A DNA stretch of 33,868 bases, from contig CAKVJE010000009.1 of NCBI GenBank assembly GCA_934754735.1, positions 1 through 33,868 on the forward strand, in the 5' to 3' direction. Below the pieces are notes generated by a model. That model did not search any database. It was given only the letters and a program-made list of their open reading frames with translations, and was not told the DNA's origin. The position numbers were made by a program, and so were the translations under genes. This DNA is from an uncultured Candidatus Melainabacteria bacterium. GTDB lineage: Bacteria; Cyanobacteriota; Vampirovibrionia; Gastranaerophilales; Gastranaerophilaceae. Below, one piece after another: positions 1 through 8,881 of the stretch (positions are counted from its first letter, which is position 1; every line of letters begins with the position of its first letter).

Positions 1-96
1 AGTCTGGATTTTGATAGATATACATCATGCTAAACTCCGAATATTCTACGGATATTATAACAGTTTTTCTCCGAATGCGCAATATTGAATATTAAT

Positions 97-127
97 GTCG
101 TGTTGGATGTCAATTGTCCAACACGAC
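97..127. repeat. 11-bp perfect hairpin, related to the hairpin at 716-734
   Basis: GTCGTGTTGGA pairs with TCCAACACGAC across a 9-nt loop. The following CCTAC and the GTCGT(A/G)TTGGAT core recur at 711-742, so this looks like a dispersed REP-type palindrome flanking the small gene at 240. There is no T-run on either side, so a terminator role is not supported. The rest of bases 1-239 shows no gene I can support. Confidence 0.5.
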
Positions 128-239
128 CTACAAACTAATCGCACCTCAAAATGACGTCACACTAGAACGTAGCGTGGGAATAGCGTAAGCGGCACCCTAT
201 TTGCTGTACGTATTAGTTTATCCGGAATATAATATTTGT

Positions 240-641
240 ATGAAATTATATAATATAACATTTGGTAATCGAATTGAAAATGGTGTTACTGGTCGAGTAA
301 GGTATTCTAAAGAGTATTCAAATAATAATCAACTTTTGACGTCTAAAGAATGGGATTTAAAAACCGATAAGATATTAAATGTTAAACATTATGACTCAAA
401 TGGACAATTACTTGATATGCAAGAGTTCACATATTTCAGTAATAAAATGGAAGAATATTATAAGAGTAGGTCACAAGAATATATTCGAACAATAACAAAA
501 GAAATGAAAAATTCTTTTTCGTATATAAAAGAAGTTTTTATTTCAAAAACAAATGCTAAATGTAATTATGAAAGACTATCAATTAGGGATCTTTCTGGAA
601 AAATTGTAAGTTTATTTCAAAATGGTAAGAAGATATTATAA
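240..641 (+). CDS. hypothetical protein, 133 aa, with N-terminal Phe motif
   Basis: I do not recognise a family. A TTG at 201 would extend the frame by 13 codons, but the ATG at 240 is preferred: it follows a TATAAT (227-232) by seven bases, and the resulting N-terminus (MKLYNITFGN) places an 'ITFG' motif at residues 6-9, similar to other hypothetical proteins in this window. The body is polar and Lys/Asn/Ser rich, with no membrane segment. It contains a 'DSNGQLLD' turn of the kind seen in MORN-like antitoxin repeats, but one copy is not enough to call that. The gene stands alone between two related palindromes. It may be a shortened member of a larger family. Confidence 0.5.
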   Translation: MKLYNITFGNRIENGVTGRVRYSKEYSNNNQLLTSKEWDLKTDKILNVKHYDSNGQLLDMQEFTYFSNKMEEYYKSRSQEYIRTITKEMKNSFSYIKEVFISKTNAKCNYERLSIRDLSGKIVSLFQNGKKIL

Positions 642-673
642 CTAAAACTCAAACAAGTTGTAGTCAATTGTAG

Positions 674-691
674 GGTGCAATTTTTTGCACC
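674..691 (+). terminator. hairpin downstream of the 133-aa gene
   Basis: GGTGCAA and TTGCACC form a 7-bp stem around TTTT, 33 bases after the stop codon. The T-run lies in the loop rather than after the stem, so termination efficiency is doubtful. Confidence 0.35.
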
Positions 692-715
692 ATTAACGTT
701 TATGCATTTGTCGTA

Positions 716-734
716 TTGGATAAAAATTATCCAA
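716..734. repeat. TTGGATAA/TTATCCAA hairpin, second copy of the 97-127 element
   Basis: An 8-bp stem with an AAA loop, framed by GTCGTA on the left and CCCTACCTAC on the right. These flanks resemble those of the 97-127 palindrome, so the 240-641 gene sits between two related palindromes. Confidence 0.45.
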
Positions 735-813
735 CCCTACCTACTTCCCGCACCTTGAATATATAAAATAACAAAAAAAATTTTTATATGATTTATAACT
801 ATAGGAGGTTTCA

Positions 814-2181
814 ATGCATATATCAACAGACTACTATAGAAATTACACCTGCAATCGACTTTCTCAAAATATTAAGACAACGCAAAACAAAACTGTCCCT
901 ACTTTTGCAAGTTTACAAAACAAGTCAAAAGCAATTACTAATTCAACATTTCCAAATCAAATTTTTACAACTGTTGACCGTATAAAAAGGCTCATATTAT
1001 CCGCGAAAGAAAAAACAAAAAATATTGAAATAATTAAAGCAGAATATGGAGATAATATAAGTGAAGAATTTGTTAAAAGCTTTCAAAAAGATATTAACGA
1101 ATATTTTGTAGGGAAAAATCCAAATCCTGATGAAACAGTCTATGATTTTAAAACCTATAGAGAGCAATTTAAAACATTTTCAGAAGATGAAAAACTAGGG
1201 TTAATAACACATTTTGCGAATTTAAACAACGGCAAGTATCTTAACTTCTGGACTAAAAATCCCGAAAAATTATCTTACTTTGTAAATAATACAATGTATT
1301 TGCCGTCTCAAATGAAAAATTTTAATCCTGAGACTTGGGATGCAATAATATCATCTTTTATTAAGATTAATAATAGTGACGATAAAGGCAGTATTATTAA
1401 CACAATCATAAAATATGCAAGAGACGGGTACGCTAAGCAAATAAACTTTTTACCATTAGTAAACGAATTGTGTAAAGACATTATAAACAAGCTTGATAAC
1501 AATCAAATGCCGATGGACGAATATAATAAGCAAATATTAAAATTAAAGTCTTTGATTGATAAATCAATAATTAGGCAAAATATAGAGCCCATTGAGGCAA
1601 AATTTATTGATTCACAAACAAAGCCTATTATGGGTGATATTTTTATTTCGCCACGCCTGTTAGCTTCCAATTTAAGAACTTTTGTATTAGAAATTATAAA
1701 TAAATATTCTGACGAAAATGAAATTAAATCACTTATTAGCAATTTGAAAAAAGTTAGCATTACTGCGACATCAAAAGATAGCGCAATTCCACTTTGGCGA
1801 GATGATGATATCCATTTTTTTGACACTATGAAACTAAATGGTGAAAGTGTTGAAAATTTAATGTTTAATGCTAAATCAGATATTTCAACGAGAACTAAAC
1901 TTTTGGAATACTTTAATAAATGCAAACCAGAAATCGAACGCAATACATTTTTATCAACGGCAATAAAACCTCATGAATTTGCACACAAAAATATAAAATG
2001 GAATTTAGAACTCAAAGAAGGAGTTAAATATCTATATATTGAACCTTTTAAGTGTTTTAGCAATGAAACAGAAGCTGAATTATTGGTTCATCCTTGTCGA
2101 TTAAAAATAAAAAATGTTGATTTTAAGGATAACACTTGGATTTTTGATGCAGATATACTTCCGCCAAAAGCTTCATTTTAG
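814..2181 (+). CDS. ADP-ribosyltransferase-like effector candidate, 455 aa
   Basis: The start is fixed by TAGGAGG seven bases upstream. Residues 1-320 are not recognised; they begin with a polar tail carrying the 'PTFAS' motif (F31). The last 130 residues resemble the R-S-E class of ADP-ribosyltransferase toxins: 'LWRDD' with R329 in the first-strand Arg position, followed by 'FFDTMKLNGES'; 'FLSTA' at 379-383 in the STS position; and 'ETEAELL' at 418-424, giving an ExE pair E420/E422 before the Leu pair. Family knowledge predicts transfer of ADP-ribose from NAD+ to a protein. The substrate is unknown. No Sec signal peptide or TM segment is visible. It stands alone, convergent with adhE. Confidence is good for a protein-coding gene and moderate for the fold. 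Confidence 0.6.
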   Translation: MHISTDYYRNYTCNRLSQNIKTTQNKTVPTFASLQNKSKAITNSTFPNQIFTTVDRIKRLILSAKEKTKNIEIIKAEYGDNISEEFVKSFQKDINEYFVGKNPNPDETVYDFKTYREQFKTFSEDEKLGLITHFANLNNGKYLNFWTKNPEKLSYFVNNTMYLPSQMKNFNPETWDAIISSFIKINNSDDKGSIINTIIKYARDGYAKQINFLPLVNELCKDIINKLDNNQMPMDEYNKQILKLKSLIDKSIIRQNIEPIEAKFIDSQTKPIMGDIFISPRLLASNLRTFVLEIINKYSDENEIKSLISNLKKVSITATSKDSAIPLWRDDDIHFFDTMKLNGESVENLMFNAKSDISTRTKLLEYFNKCKPEIERNTFLSTAIKPHEFAHKNIKWNLELKEGVKYLYIEPFKCFSNETEAELLVHPCRLKIKNVDFKDNTWIFDADILPPKASF

Positions 2182-2250
2182 TTAGCAGTTCAAGTTAAAA
2201 CAAAGTAGTGTGGGAAAAGCAGAAGCTATTCCCACTGCCACAAAAATTCA

Positions 2251-2284
2251 ATAAAAAAAGGTGCGCTCGAGAAGAGCGCACCTT
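2251..2284 (-). terminator. strong rho-independent terminator of adhE
   Basis: AAGGTGCGCTC and GAGCGCACCTT pair perfectly (11 bp) around GAGAA. Read on the minus strand the stem is followed by seven T's, 23 bases after the adhE stop. Confidence 0.85.
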
Positions 2285-2306
2285 CTAATTATCGTTTAAG
2301 TCTTAA

Positions 2307-4964
2307 TTAAACATTACCATAATAACCGTCGATGTAGATTTGTTTGATATCAGACATCAATGGATAAGCAGGGTTAGCGCCTGTGCATTGGTCATCGAAT
2401 GCCAATTCAACAAGTTCATCCAAGTTATCCATGAATGTTTTTTCATCTACGCCGAAGTCTTTAATTGACTTAGGAAGGTCAATCTTATCCATCAATTCAT
2501 CAACTGCCTTGATTAACAATTCAACCTTTTCATCATCATTCTTACCGCCCAAGCCCAATTCATCAGCGATTTGACCATATTTAGCTTTCGCATTAGGGAA
2601 TTTGTATTGAGGGAAGATTGCTTGTTTGTGTGGAGCATCAGAAGCATTGTACTTGATGATTTGTCTGAATAACAATGCGTTAGCTACACCGTGTGGAACG
2701 TGGTACATTGCACCAAGTTTGTGAGCCATAGAGTGGCACAATCCTAAGAAAGAGTTAGCAAATGCCATACCAGCGATTGTTGCAGCGTAGTGCATTTTTT
2801 CTCTAGCGATAGGATCATTAGCACCTTCTTTGTATGAACGTTCTAAGTATCTGAATACCAACTTAGTTGCTTCTAAAGCGTTTGAATTTGTAAAGTTTGT
2901 AGCCATACAAGATACATAAGCTTCAAATGCGTGAACTAATGCGTCGATACCAGAAGCTGAAGTCAAACCTTTTGGCATACCATCAACGAAGTTAGGGTCA
3001 ACGATTGCCATATTTGGTGTTAAAGCGTAATCAGCGATTGCATATTTTACGTGAGTTTCGTCATCAGTAATGATAGCGAATGGAGTTACTTCAGAACCAG
3101 TACCTGATGTTGTAGGAATAGCAACCATAGTAGCTTTCTTGCCTAATTCAGGGATTCTGCAAATTCTCTTTCTGATATCCATAAATCTCATAGCGATATC
3201 TTCGAAGTTTGTATCAGGTTGTTCGTACAATAACCACATAATCTTAGCTGCGTCCATTGGAGAACCGCCACCTAATGAAATGATTACATCAGGTTCAAAT
3301 GGTTTCATAATAGCCATAGCTTGGTCGATTGTTGACAATGTTGGATCCGGTTTAACATCAAAGAATACTTCGTGTTCAATACCGATTTCGTCAAGAACGT
3401 TAGTGATGGCATTAACAGCACCTGAGTTGAATAAGAATCTATCAGTTACGATGAATGCACGTTTTTTACCTTCTAATTCACGAAGAGCTAAGTCAGTAGC
3501 GCCTCTCTTGAAGTAAACTTTAGAAGGAACTTTGAACCATAACATATTTTCTCTCCTTTCAGCAACGGTTTTGTAGTTCAATAAGTTTTCTACGCCTACG
3601 TTACCTGAAACAGCGTTTCCGCCCCAAGAACCGCAGCCTAGAGTTAGTGATGGTTCAAGTCTGAAGTTGAACAAGTCACCAATACCACCTTGAGATGATG
3701 GAGAGTTGATTAGAACTCTACAAGTTGGCATTTTTTCGCCAAACATGTTGATTCTATCTTTTTTACGTTCGTCTGTGTAAAGAACTGAAGTGTGACCTGC
3801 ACCACCTTTGCTTACTAAGTGGTAAGCTTTTTCAGTAGCATCTTCAAAATCACTAGCTCTGTAAAGAGTTAAAACTGGTGATAATTTTTCTCTTGAGAAT
3901 GGATCTTCCCAATCAACTTCAGGTCTTTCAACCAACAAGATTTTAGCATCTTCCGGAACTTCGTTGCCAAAACCTGCTAATTCAGCGATTCTGTGAGGTT
4001 TTTGACCAACTACGTCAGGATGAGCAGTTCCTCTCTTAGGGTCGATTAGAGGAAGGTCTACTAATTTTTGTTGTTGACCTTCGTTTACAAGGTAAGCACC
4101 TCTGTAAATGAATTCTTTTTTAACTTCTTCATAAATGCTATCAACAACTACTACTGATTGTTCAGAAGCACAAATCATACCGTTATCGAAAGATTTTGAC
4201 ATAAGAATTGAAGAAACAGCCATTTTGATATCAGCAGTTTCATCAATAACAGCCGGTGTATTACCAGGGCCAACACCTAAAGCAGGGTTGCCTGATGAAT
4301 AAGCAGCTTTAACCATGCCAGGGCCGCCTGTAGCTAAGATACAATCAATGTTAGGGTGTTTCATCAATGCGCTTGAAAGTTCAATTGATGGAACATCAAT
4401 CCAACCGATAATATCTTCTGGAGCACCAGCTTTAACAGCAGCATCTAAAACGATTTTAGCAGCTGCGATTGTTGATTTTTTAGCTCTTGGGTGTGGTGAG
4501 AAGATGATACCGTTTCTAGTCTTTAATGAAATTAAAGATTTGAAAATAGCAGTTGAAGTTGGGTTTGTAGTAGGAACGATACCTGCTAAAACGCCTAAAG
4601 GTTCTGCAACTACTTTTGTACCGTTGATTTTGTCTTCTCTGATGATACCGCAAGTTTTAGCGTGTTTATGTTTGTTATAAATATATTCAGAAGCAAAGTG
4701 GTTTTTGATAATCTTATCTTCTAAAATACCCATGCCGGTTTCTTCAACAGCCATTCTTGCAAGAGGAATACGAGCCTTATCTGCTGCTGTAGCTGCTGCT
4801 TTGAATATAGCGTCAACTTTTTCTTGTGAGAAAGTTGCGAAAATTCTTTGAGCTTTGTGAACTCTAGAAATTAAGCTTTCTAATTGGTCAAGTGTTTCAA
4901 CAACATTTGATGCTTCCAAGCTTTTTTCCAAAGATTCAACGTTCTTTTTAGTCTTAGTTGTCAT
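2307..4964 (-). CDS. adhE: bifunctional acetaldehyde-CoA/alcohol dehydrogenase, 885 aa
   Basis: Reduces acetyl-CoA to acetaldehyde and then ethanol, using two NADH, in the cytosol; this is a redox sink of anaerobic fermentation. The N-terminal half is an aldehyde dehydrogenase with the catalytic Cys at 265 in 'GMICASEQS' and 'ATGGPGMV' at 211-218. The C-terminal half is an iron alcohol dehydrogenase with '[10 protein letters not shown]' for NAD binding and the metal site '[16 protein letters not shown]'. The full length matches the usual 860-900. I take the start at 4964 (MTTKTKK), because AAAAGGAG sits just upstream; the frame stays open for 15 more codons without support. It is monocistronic, with its own promoter and a strong terminator. 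A fermentative anaerobe is implied. Confidence 0.97.
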   Translation of the reverse strand: MTTKTKKNVESLEKSLEASNVVETLDQLESLISRVHKAQRIFATFSQEKVDAIFKAAATAADKARIPLARMAVEETGMGILEDKIIKNHFASEYIYNKHKHAKTCGIIREDKINGTKVVAEPLGVLAGIVPTTNPTSTAIFKSLISLKTRNGIIFSPHPRAKKSTIAAAKIVLDAAVKAGAPEDIIGWIDVPSIELSSALMKHPNIDCILATGGPGMVKAAYSSGNPALGVGPGNTPAVIDETADIKMAVSSILMSKSFDNGMICASEQSVVVVDSIYEEVKKEFIYRGAYLVNEGQQQKLVDLPLIDPKRGTAHPDVVGQKPHRIAELAGFGNEVPEDAKILLVERPEVDWEDPFSREKLSPVLTLYRASDFEDATEKAYHLVSKGGAGHTSVLYTDERKKDRINMFGEKMPTCRVLINSPSSQGGIGDLFNFRLEPSLTLGCGSWGGNAVSGNVGVENLLNYKTVAERRENMLWFKVPSKVYFKRGATDLALRELEGKKRAFIVTDRFLFNSGAVNAITNVLDEIGIEHEVFFDVKPDPTLSTIDQAMAIMKPFEPDVIISLGGGSPMDAAKIMWLLYEQPDTNFEDIAMRFMDIRKRICRIPELGKKATMVAIPTTSGTGSEVTPFAIITDDETHVKYAIADYALTPNMAIVDPNFVDGMPKGLTSASGIDALVHAFEAYVSCMATNFTNSNALEATKLVFRYLERSYKEGANDPIAREKMHYAATIAGMAFANSFLGLCHSMAHKLGAMYHVPHGVANALLFRQIIKYNASDAPHKQAIFPQYKFPNAKAKYGQIADELGLGGKNDDEKVELLIKAVDELMDKIDLPKSIKDFGVDEKTFMDNLDELVELAFDDQCTGANPAYPLMSDIKQIYIDGYYGNV

Positions 4965-5009
4965 TTTGAATCTCCTTTTTTTAGTACGGCTATAACAATA
5001 TTGCAACAC

Positions 5010-5038
5010 AAATTAAAATTATTGTCAACGCAAGTCAA
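5010..5038 (-). promoter_or_regulatory. predicted adhE promoter
   Basis: On the minus strand, TTGACT (5033-5038), a 17-base spacer and TAATTT (5010-5015). An overlapping TTGACA at 5023-5028 with TGCAAT at 5000-5005 is a second, weaker candidate. Neither is exact, so the true start site is open. Confidence 0.45.
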
Positions 5039-5094
5039 CATGAGGATTTAGGGGATATGGAGTATATAAATTAAGCTAAAATCCGCACAAGAAA

Positions 5095-5137
5095 AAGCAT
5101 TTAGCGAGTGTAACTTTTACACTCGCTAAAAAAGCTT
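5095..5137. repeat. long hairpin upstream of the adhE promoter
   Basis: TTTAGCGAGTGTAA (5100-5113) pairs perfectly with TTACACTCGCTAAA (5117-5130), a 14-bp stem with a 3-nt loop; AAGC and GCTT extend it with bulges. It lies upstream of the adhE promoter and upstream of the small gene at 5282. No gene ends into it from either side, so it is not an obvious terminator. Confidence 0.6.
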
Positions 5138-5209
5138 TATAAATTCTTTACATGAGATGAATAATAAGAAAATTAAGGATTAAGAAACTTAAATAATTAA
5201 ATTTATCTC

Positions 5210-5237
5210 TTGGCAAAAAATATTGACGTATTATAAT
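5210..5237 (+). promoter_or_regulatory. promoter of the 58-codon gene
   Basis: TTGGCA (5210-5215), a 16-base spacer, and a perfect TATAAT (5232-5237), about 45 bases ahead of the ATG at 5282. Confidence 0.6.
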
Positions 5238-5281
5238 AATGAAACACACCGAAATATACATTTATTTGAAAGGAAATAAGA

Positions 5282-5458
5282 ATGATTAGCAATAATCTTG
5301 CTTTGTCATCTCAAAATTTACGTAAAATCGCAAATATTAAACAAAAATCTTACGCAACAAAACCTAGCAAATTAACGACCAGAGTTAAACTACAGGCTAG
5401 AGTTCAGCAATCACATACAAATTTGTTTAATTTTATTAATGACTCGTTTGTTAAATAA
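5282..5458 (+). CDS. small basic protein, 58 aa, unknown
   Basis: ATG at 5282 is preceded by AAAGGAAAT at ideal distance and by a good sigma-70 promoter at 5210-5237, so a real gene is more likely than chance. The product is Ser/Asn/Gln/Lys rich and strongly basic, with no Cys, Trp or membrane segment. It ends in a more hydrophobic 'NLFNFINDSFVK'. Function is unknown. Its opening (MISNNLALSSQN) resembles the polar starts of the other hypothetical proteins here but lacks the Phe motif. It may be a remnant N-terminus of a longer gene. Small size limits confidence. Confidence 0.5.
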   Translation: MISNNLALSSQNLRKIANIKQKSYATKPSKLTTRVKLQARVQQSHTNLFNFINDSFVK

Positions 5459-5491
5459 TATTAACAATTCTTAACCTATTTTTATCAACAG

Positions 5492-5522
5492 GGCAATTTT
5501 TGAGTTTTTTATAACTTATTAT
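5492..5522 (+). promoter_or_regulatory. promoter with GGCAATTTTT box
   Basis: GGCAATTTTT (5492-5501), 15 bases, then TATTAT (5517-5522), with TAACT directly before the -10. The same arrangement recurs at 25294-25324 and, more loosely, at 23176-23209. An overlapping conventional reading is TTGAGT (5500-5505), 18 bases, TATAAT (5524-5529). Confidence 0.45.
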
Positions 5523-5548
5523 ATATAATAAACCTGTAGGGAAATTGT

Positions 5549-6571
5549 ATGTTACATGTAAATAATACATATCAGACTCAATATAATACGACATTTGCCT
5601 CAAGTCCGGTTCAAAATTCTGCTGAAGAAGGAGCTAAAGCACCCGAACAAGAAGAGGCAAAAAAGCGTGCTGCAACTTACATGATTGGCGCAACAGCTTT
5701 AGCGTCTGTTATAACTCTTGGAGTTCTAGGACGCAATGGCAAACTGGGAAGCAATATTCAAAAATTTTTAGGTGGCAAGACTAAACAAATTTCAAAATCC
5801 GTCACGAATCCACAAGATAATGCCAAAAAAGTTTTAGGCGACCTTTACGAAAAAGTTATCGCTAAAGCGCAAAGAGACGGCAATACAAGAAGAGTTGGAA
5901 TTTTCAAACAAAGCAAAGATAATATAAATTCGCTTGATACACAAACATTGTATGGGAATTTGCTTGACGCTTTGTACAAAGATTTAAGGCTGGGCGAATA
6001 TCCGACTTCAAGTCTTATTACGAAAAATATTGAAGAAATAACAGCAAAAGGTACATCTTCTATTAAAGTTAAAAATCAAAACGGCTGGCATTATAGAATG
6101 CCAATCACCAGAAAAAGCGGTAAAAGTGTAGACAGGATTTCAGTAAACGCCTTAGCGGACGAAAAACTTATTAAATCTTTGGACGATTTATTCGCATCCG
6201 GTAAAGTTAAAGGATATTACAAAACCCCTGAAACTAATTTGAATTGGCTTGAGCGCCATGACCCTATAACAATTTATCTTGATGAAAAAGCAACTCCGGA
6301 GACTCTGGACGCAGTAAAAACAGCCTGCGGAAAATATATCCGCTCAAGTGAGGATGTTTTGTCCGGCAAAAAATTTGCGTCTGGTATGGCATTACAAAAA
6401 TCACCGGACGAACAAGATATTAAAACAGTTTTAGAACAAGCTAAAAATATTGACCCTATTTTAGAAGATGTTTTGAGAAAACAATTTACAGATACCGCAA
6501 GCGGTAAATTGATTACTTCTGCCGGATATATGGATTCTGCGGAAAAATTGATAAATTTGATTAAAGGGTAA
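5549..6571 (+). CDS. hypothetical protein with N-terminal Phe motif and one membrane segment, 340 aa
   Basis: TAGGGAA lies eight bases before the ATG. The first 40 residues are polar and carry 'NTTFAS' (F16). A hydrophobic stretch at about residues 48-62 ('MIGATALASVITLGVLG') is a single TM helix. The remaining ~270 residues form a soluble Lys-rich domain with strands 'RISVNAL' and 'PITIYLDEK' and a conserved-looking 'LNWLERHDP'. I see a faint layout resemblance to OspF/SpvC phosphothreonine lyases, but the catalytic His/Lys positions are not matched, so no enzyme is claimed. The cytoplasmic Lys/Arg distribution (KKRA before the TM) suggests the short tail is inside. Transcribed alone from its own promoter. 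Confidence 0.75.
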   Translation: MLHVNNTYQTQYNTTFASSPVQNSAEEGAKAPEQEEAKKRAATYMIGATALASVITLGVLGRNGKLGSNIQKFLGGKTKQISKSVTNPQDNAKKVLGDLYEKVIAKAQRDGNTRRVGIFKQSKDNINSLDTQTLYGNLLDALYKDLRLGEYPTSSLITKNIEEITAKGTSSIKVKNQNGWHYRMPITRKSGKSVDRISVNALADEKLIKSLDDLFASGKVKGYYKTPETNLNWLERHDPITIYLDEKATPETLDAVKTACGKYIRSSEDVLSGKKFASGMALQKSPDEQDIKTVLEQAKNIDPILEDVLRKQFTDTASGKLITSAGYMDSAEKLINLIKG

Positions 6572-6584
6572 ATAAACGCGTATT

Positions 6585-6776
6585 GCACCCTCTCCTTTTT
6601 CAATTCAACATGGAGAGGGTGCCGATAGGCGGGAGAGGGTGTTATTTGCTTTTCGTAAAAATTTTGATTTACGAGTGATTGTTAATATATTTATAATACC
6701 CTCTCCCTAGCCCTCTCCATAGGAGAGGGGACGATGTGAGATGCGTCAAGGGAGGGGATGAAAAAGGAGAGGGAGT
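6585..6776. repeat. GGAGAGGG/CCCTCTCC repeat cluster with hairpins
   Basis: The stretch between 6571 and lepA holds at least six copies of CCCTCTCC or its complement. Two form hairpins: GCACCCTCTCC (6585-6595) with GGAGAGGGTGC (6612-6622), which also ends the upstream gene, and CCCTCTCC (6711-6718) with GGAGAGGG (6722-6729). Further single copies lie near 6632, 6699 and 6766. It is much more GC-rich than its surroundings and looks like a REP-type intergenic cluster. Confidence 0.7.
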
Positions 6777-6802
6777 GAAACGCATTTACCTATTATAAAA
6801 TT

Positions 6803-6830
6803 TTGCGCGAATTTATGTTTCATATATAAT
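6803..6830 (+). promoter_or_regulatory. lepA promoter abutting the start codon
   Basis: TTGCGC (6803-6808), a 16-base spacer, TATAAT (6825-6830). Only nine bases separate the -10 from the ATG at 6840, so the transcript should begin at or next to the start codon. Confidence 0.65.
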
Positions 6831-6839
6831 AAAACTACT

Positions 6840-8642
6840 ATGAAACACAGAGATAACGTACGAAATTTTTGCATTATTGCACATATTGACCATGGTAAGT
6901 CAACTTTAGCCGATAGATTATTAGAAGCGACAGGAACAATAGCGCAGCGTGATATGCAAGCGCAACTTCTTGATACAATGGATATTGAGCGTGAGCGCGG
7001 AATTACAATCAAACTTAACGCCGCTCGAATGAACTATACTTCTAATACCGGTGAAAAATATATATTTAATTTGATTGACACTCCGGGGCACGTTGACTTT
7101 TCGTACGAAGTTTCACGTTCTCTTGCCGCTTGTGAAGGTGCTTTACTCATTGTTGACGCAACTCAAGGTGTTGAAGCGCAAACTTTGGCAAATGTTTACA
7201 TGGCAATTGAACAGAATTTGGAAATCATCCCTGTAATCAATAAAATCGACCTTCCATCAGCTGATGTTGAAAGAGTTAAAGAAGAAATCGAAGAAATTTT
7301 AGGAATTGATACATCTATGGCAATACCTGTTTCTGCGAAAACGGGTATAGGTATTCCTGATGTATTAGAAGCGATTGTAAAATTTGTTCCGCCTCCGGTT
7401 GATACAACAGAAAAACCTCTACGTGCACTTGTTTTTGATAGCGCTTATGACCCATATTTAGGAACTCTTTGTTTCTTCAAAATTATGGACGGCAAAATGA
7501 GATTGGGCGACAAAGTCAAATTTATGGCGTCAGGCAAAGAATATGAAATTACAGAACTTGGGTATCTTACTCCGCACAGAGTTCAAGTAGATGAACTTAT
7601 TTGCGGTGATGTAGGTTATTTCGCCGGTTCGATTAAAGAAATTACGCGATTTGTTGGTGATACAGTTACTCATGTTGAAGCTCCTGCGAATGAACCGCTT
7701 CCAGGTTACAAAGAAGCTTTGCCAATGGTGTTTTCAGGTTTATATCCGGTAGATAATGAAGACTATCACGAATTAAAAGAAGCTTTGGAAAAATTGAAGC
7801 TTTCGGACAGTTCAATTACGTTTGAGCCTGAAACATCCAGTGCGTTAGGTTTTGGTTTCCGTTGCGGTTTCTTAGGTATGCTTCACATGGAAATTGCACA
7901 GGAAAGATTGGAAAGAGAATATGACCTTTCTATTGTAACAACTGCACCATCAGTAGTTTACAAAGTGCATAAAACGAACGGTGAGGTTATAGAAATTGAC
8001 AATCCTGCCAACTTGCCTCCTGCGCAAACAAGAGATTTTATTGAAGAACCTTATGTAAAAGTTTCAATAATTACGCCGAACGATTTTGTTGGTACACTTA
8101 TGGATTTGTGTCAAACAAAACGTGGTATTTTTATCAACATGAATTATTTGGACAAAGTTCGTGTTGATTTAATTTATCACCTGCCTTTGAGCGAAGTTAT
8201 CACAGATTTTTATGACCAATTAAAATCACGTTCGAAAGGTTACGCAAGCTTGGATTACGAATTTGTTGATTATAAACGCTCAAAACTTGTTAAATTAGAT
8301 ATCATGCTTGCAGGTGAAGTTGTTGACGCTTTGTCTGTAATTTGTCATGAAGATAGCGCATTTTATATCGGACAAAAATTAACAGAAAAATTGAAAACCA
8401 TTATTCCGCGTCAAATGTTTGAAGTTCCAATTCAAGCGGCGATTGGCGGAAGAGTAATTGCAAGAACCAACATCAAAGCGTTAAGAAAAAGCGTTTTGGA
8501 TAAGTGCTATGGTGGTGATATTTCTCGTAAACGTAAGCTTTTGGAAAAACAAAAACGAGGCAAAAAGCGTATGAAAGCTGTTGGACGTGTAGAAGTTCCA
8601 CAAGAAGCGTTTATGGCAGTTTTGAGCTTGGAAGAAGAATAG
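6840..8642 (+). CDS. lepA: elongation factor 4 (ribosomal back-translocase), 600 aa
   Basis: LepA/EF4 is a translational GTPase that acts on stalled or mistranslocated ribosomes. G motifs are clear: 'AHIDHGKS' (residues 14-21), 'DTPGH', and 'NKID'. Length equals the family norm. The C-terminal domain unique to LepA, with its basic tail '[16 protein letters not shown]', is present, which rules out EF-G or TypA. The ATG at 6840 has no Shine-Dalgarno sequence; the upstream bases are the -10 box plus AAAACTACT, so a leaderless message is the simplest reading. It appears monocistronic. Confidence 0.98.
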   Translation: MKHRDNVRNFCIIAHIDHGKSTLADRLLEATGTIAQRDMQAQLLDTMDIERERGITIKLNAARMNYTSNTGEKYIFNLIDTPGHVDFSYEVSRSLAACEGALLIVDATQGVEAQTLANVYMAIEQNLEIIPVINKIDLPSADVERVKEEIEEILGIDTSMAIPVSAKTGIGIPDVLEAIVKFVPPPVDTTEKPLRALVFDSAYDPYLGTLCFFKIMDGKMRLGDKVKFMASGKEYEITELGYLTPHRVQVDELICGDVGYFAGSIKEITRFVGDTVTHVEAPANEPLPGYKEALPMVFSGLYPVDNEDYHELKEALEKLKLSDSSITFEPETSSALGFGFRCGFLGMLHMEIAQERLEREYDLSIVTTAPSVVYKVHKTNGEVIEIDNPANLPPAQTRDFIEEPYVKVSIITPNDFVGTLMDLCQTKRGIFINMNYLDKVRVDLIYHLPLSEVITDFYDQLKSRSKGYASLDYEFVDYKRSKLVKLDIMLAGEVVDALSVICHEDSAFYIGQKLTEKLKTIIPRQMFEVPIQAAIGGRVIARTNIKALRKSVLDKCYGGDISRKRKLLEKQKRGKKRMKAVGRVEVPQEAFMAVLSLEEE

Positions 8643-8691
8643 AATTTTTGCATCATATAGAATCAAGAGTTTGCAAAAAAACAAAATGAAA

Positions 8692-8715
8692 GGCTTTATG
8701 ATTTATCATAAAGCC
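8692..8715. terminator. hairpin between lepA and the hlyD locus
   Basis: GGCTTTATGA and TCATAAAGCC form a 10-bp stem with a 4-nt loop. On the plus strand no T-run follows. On the minus strand the stem is followed by CCTTTCATTTTG and later TTTTTTT, so it could end hlyD transcription. Confidence 0.4.
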
Positions 8716-8760
8716 GCAGAGTCGTAATACTGAAATAGTTTAATTTTTTTTTGAAGTCGA

Positions 8761-8881
8761 TAAGTGAATGAGTGAATAGGTGAATAAGTTCGTTTTGGCT
8801 ATTTCTTATATTAAACCTAGTTAAATATTGAAAATATTTAATACGAACTTATTTACTCATTCACCTATTTACTTATTCACG
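8761..8881. repeat. GTGAATA palindromic element, copy A
   Basis: The left arm is made of GTGAATGAGTGAATAGGTGAA-type units ending AATAAGTTCGT. The right arm is its approximate reverse complement, and about 55 AT-rich bases lie between. The outer arm overlaps the last codons and stop of hlyD. A second copy in the opposite orientation lies at 9914-10102: GTTTTGGCTATTTC here matches GCTATTTTC on the complement there, and AATACGAAC here matches GTTCGTATT there. It resembles a MITE or large REP element. Confidence 0.8.

Noticed and set aside
788-985. 65-codon frame overlapping the start of the 814 gene
   Set aside because: It is in another frame of a gene with a perfect RBS and has no RBS of its own.
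3070-4680. Long plus-strand frames inside adhE
   Set aside because: They are antisense shadows of adhE, with low-complexity composition, no RBS and no recognisable motif.
5549-6571. OspF/SpvC-type phosphothreonine lyase
   Set aside because: Only the general strand layout is similar; the catalytic His and Lys positions are not matched.
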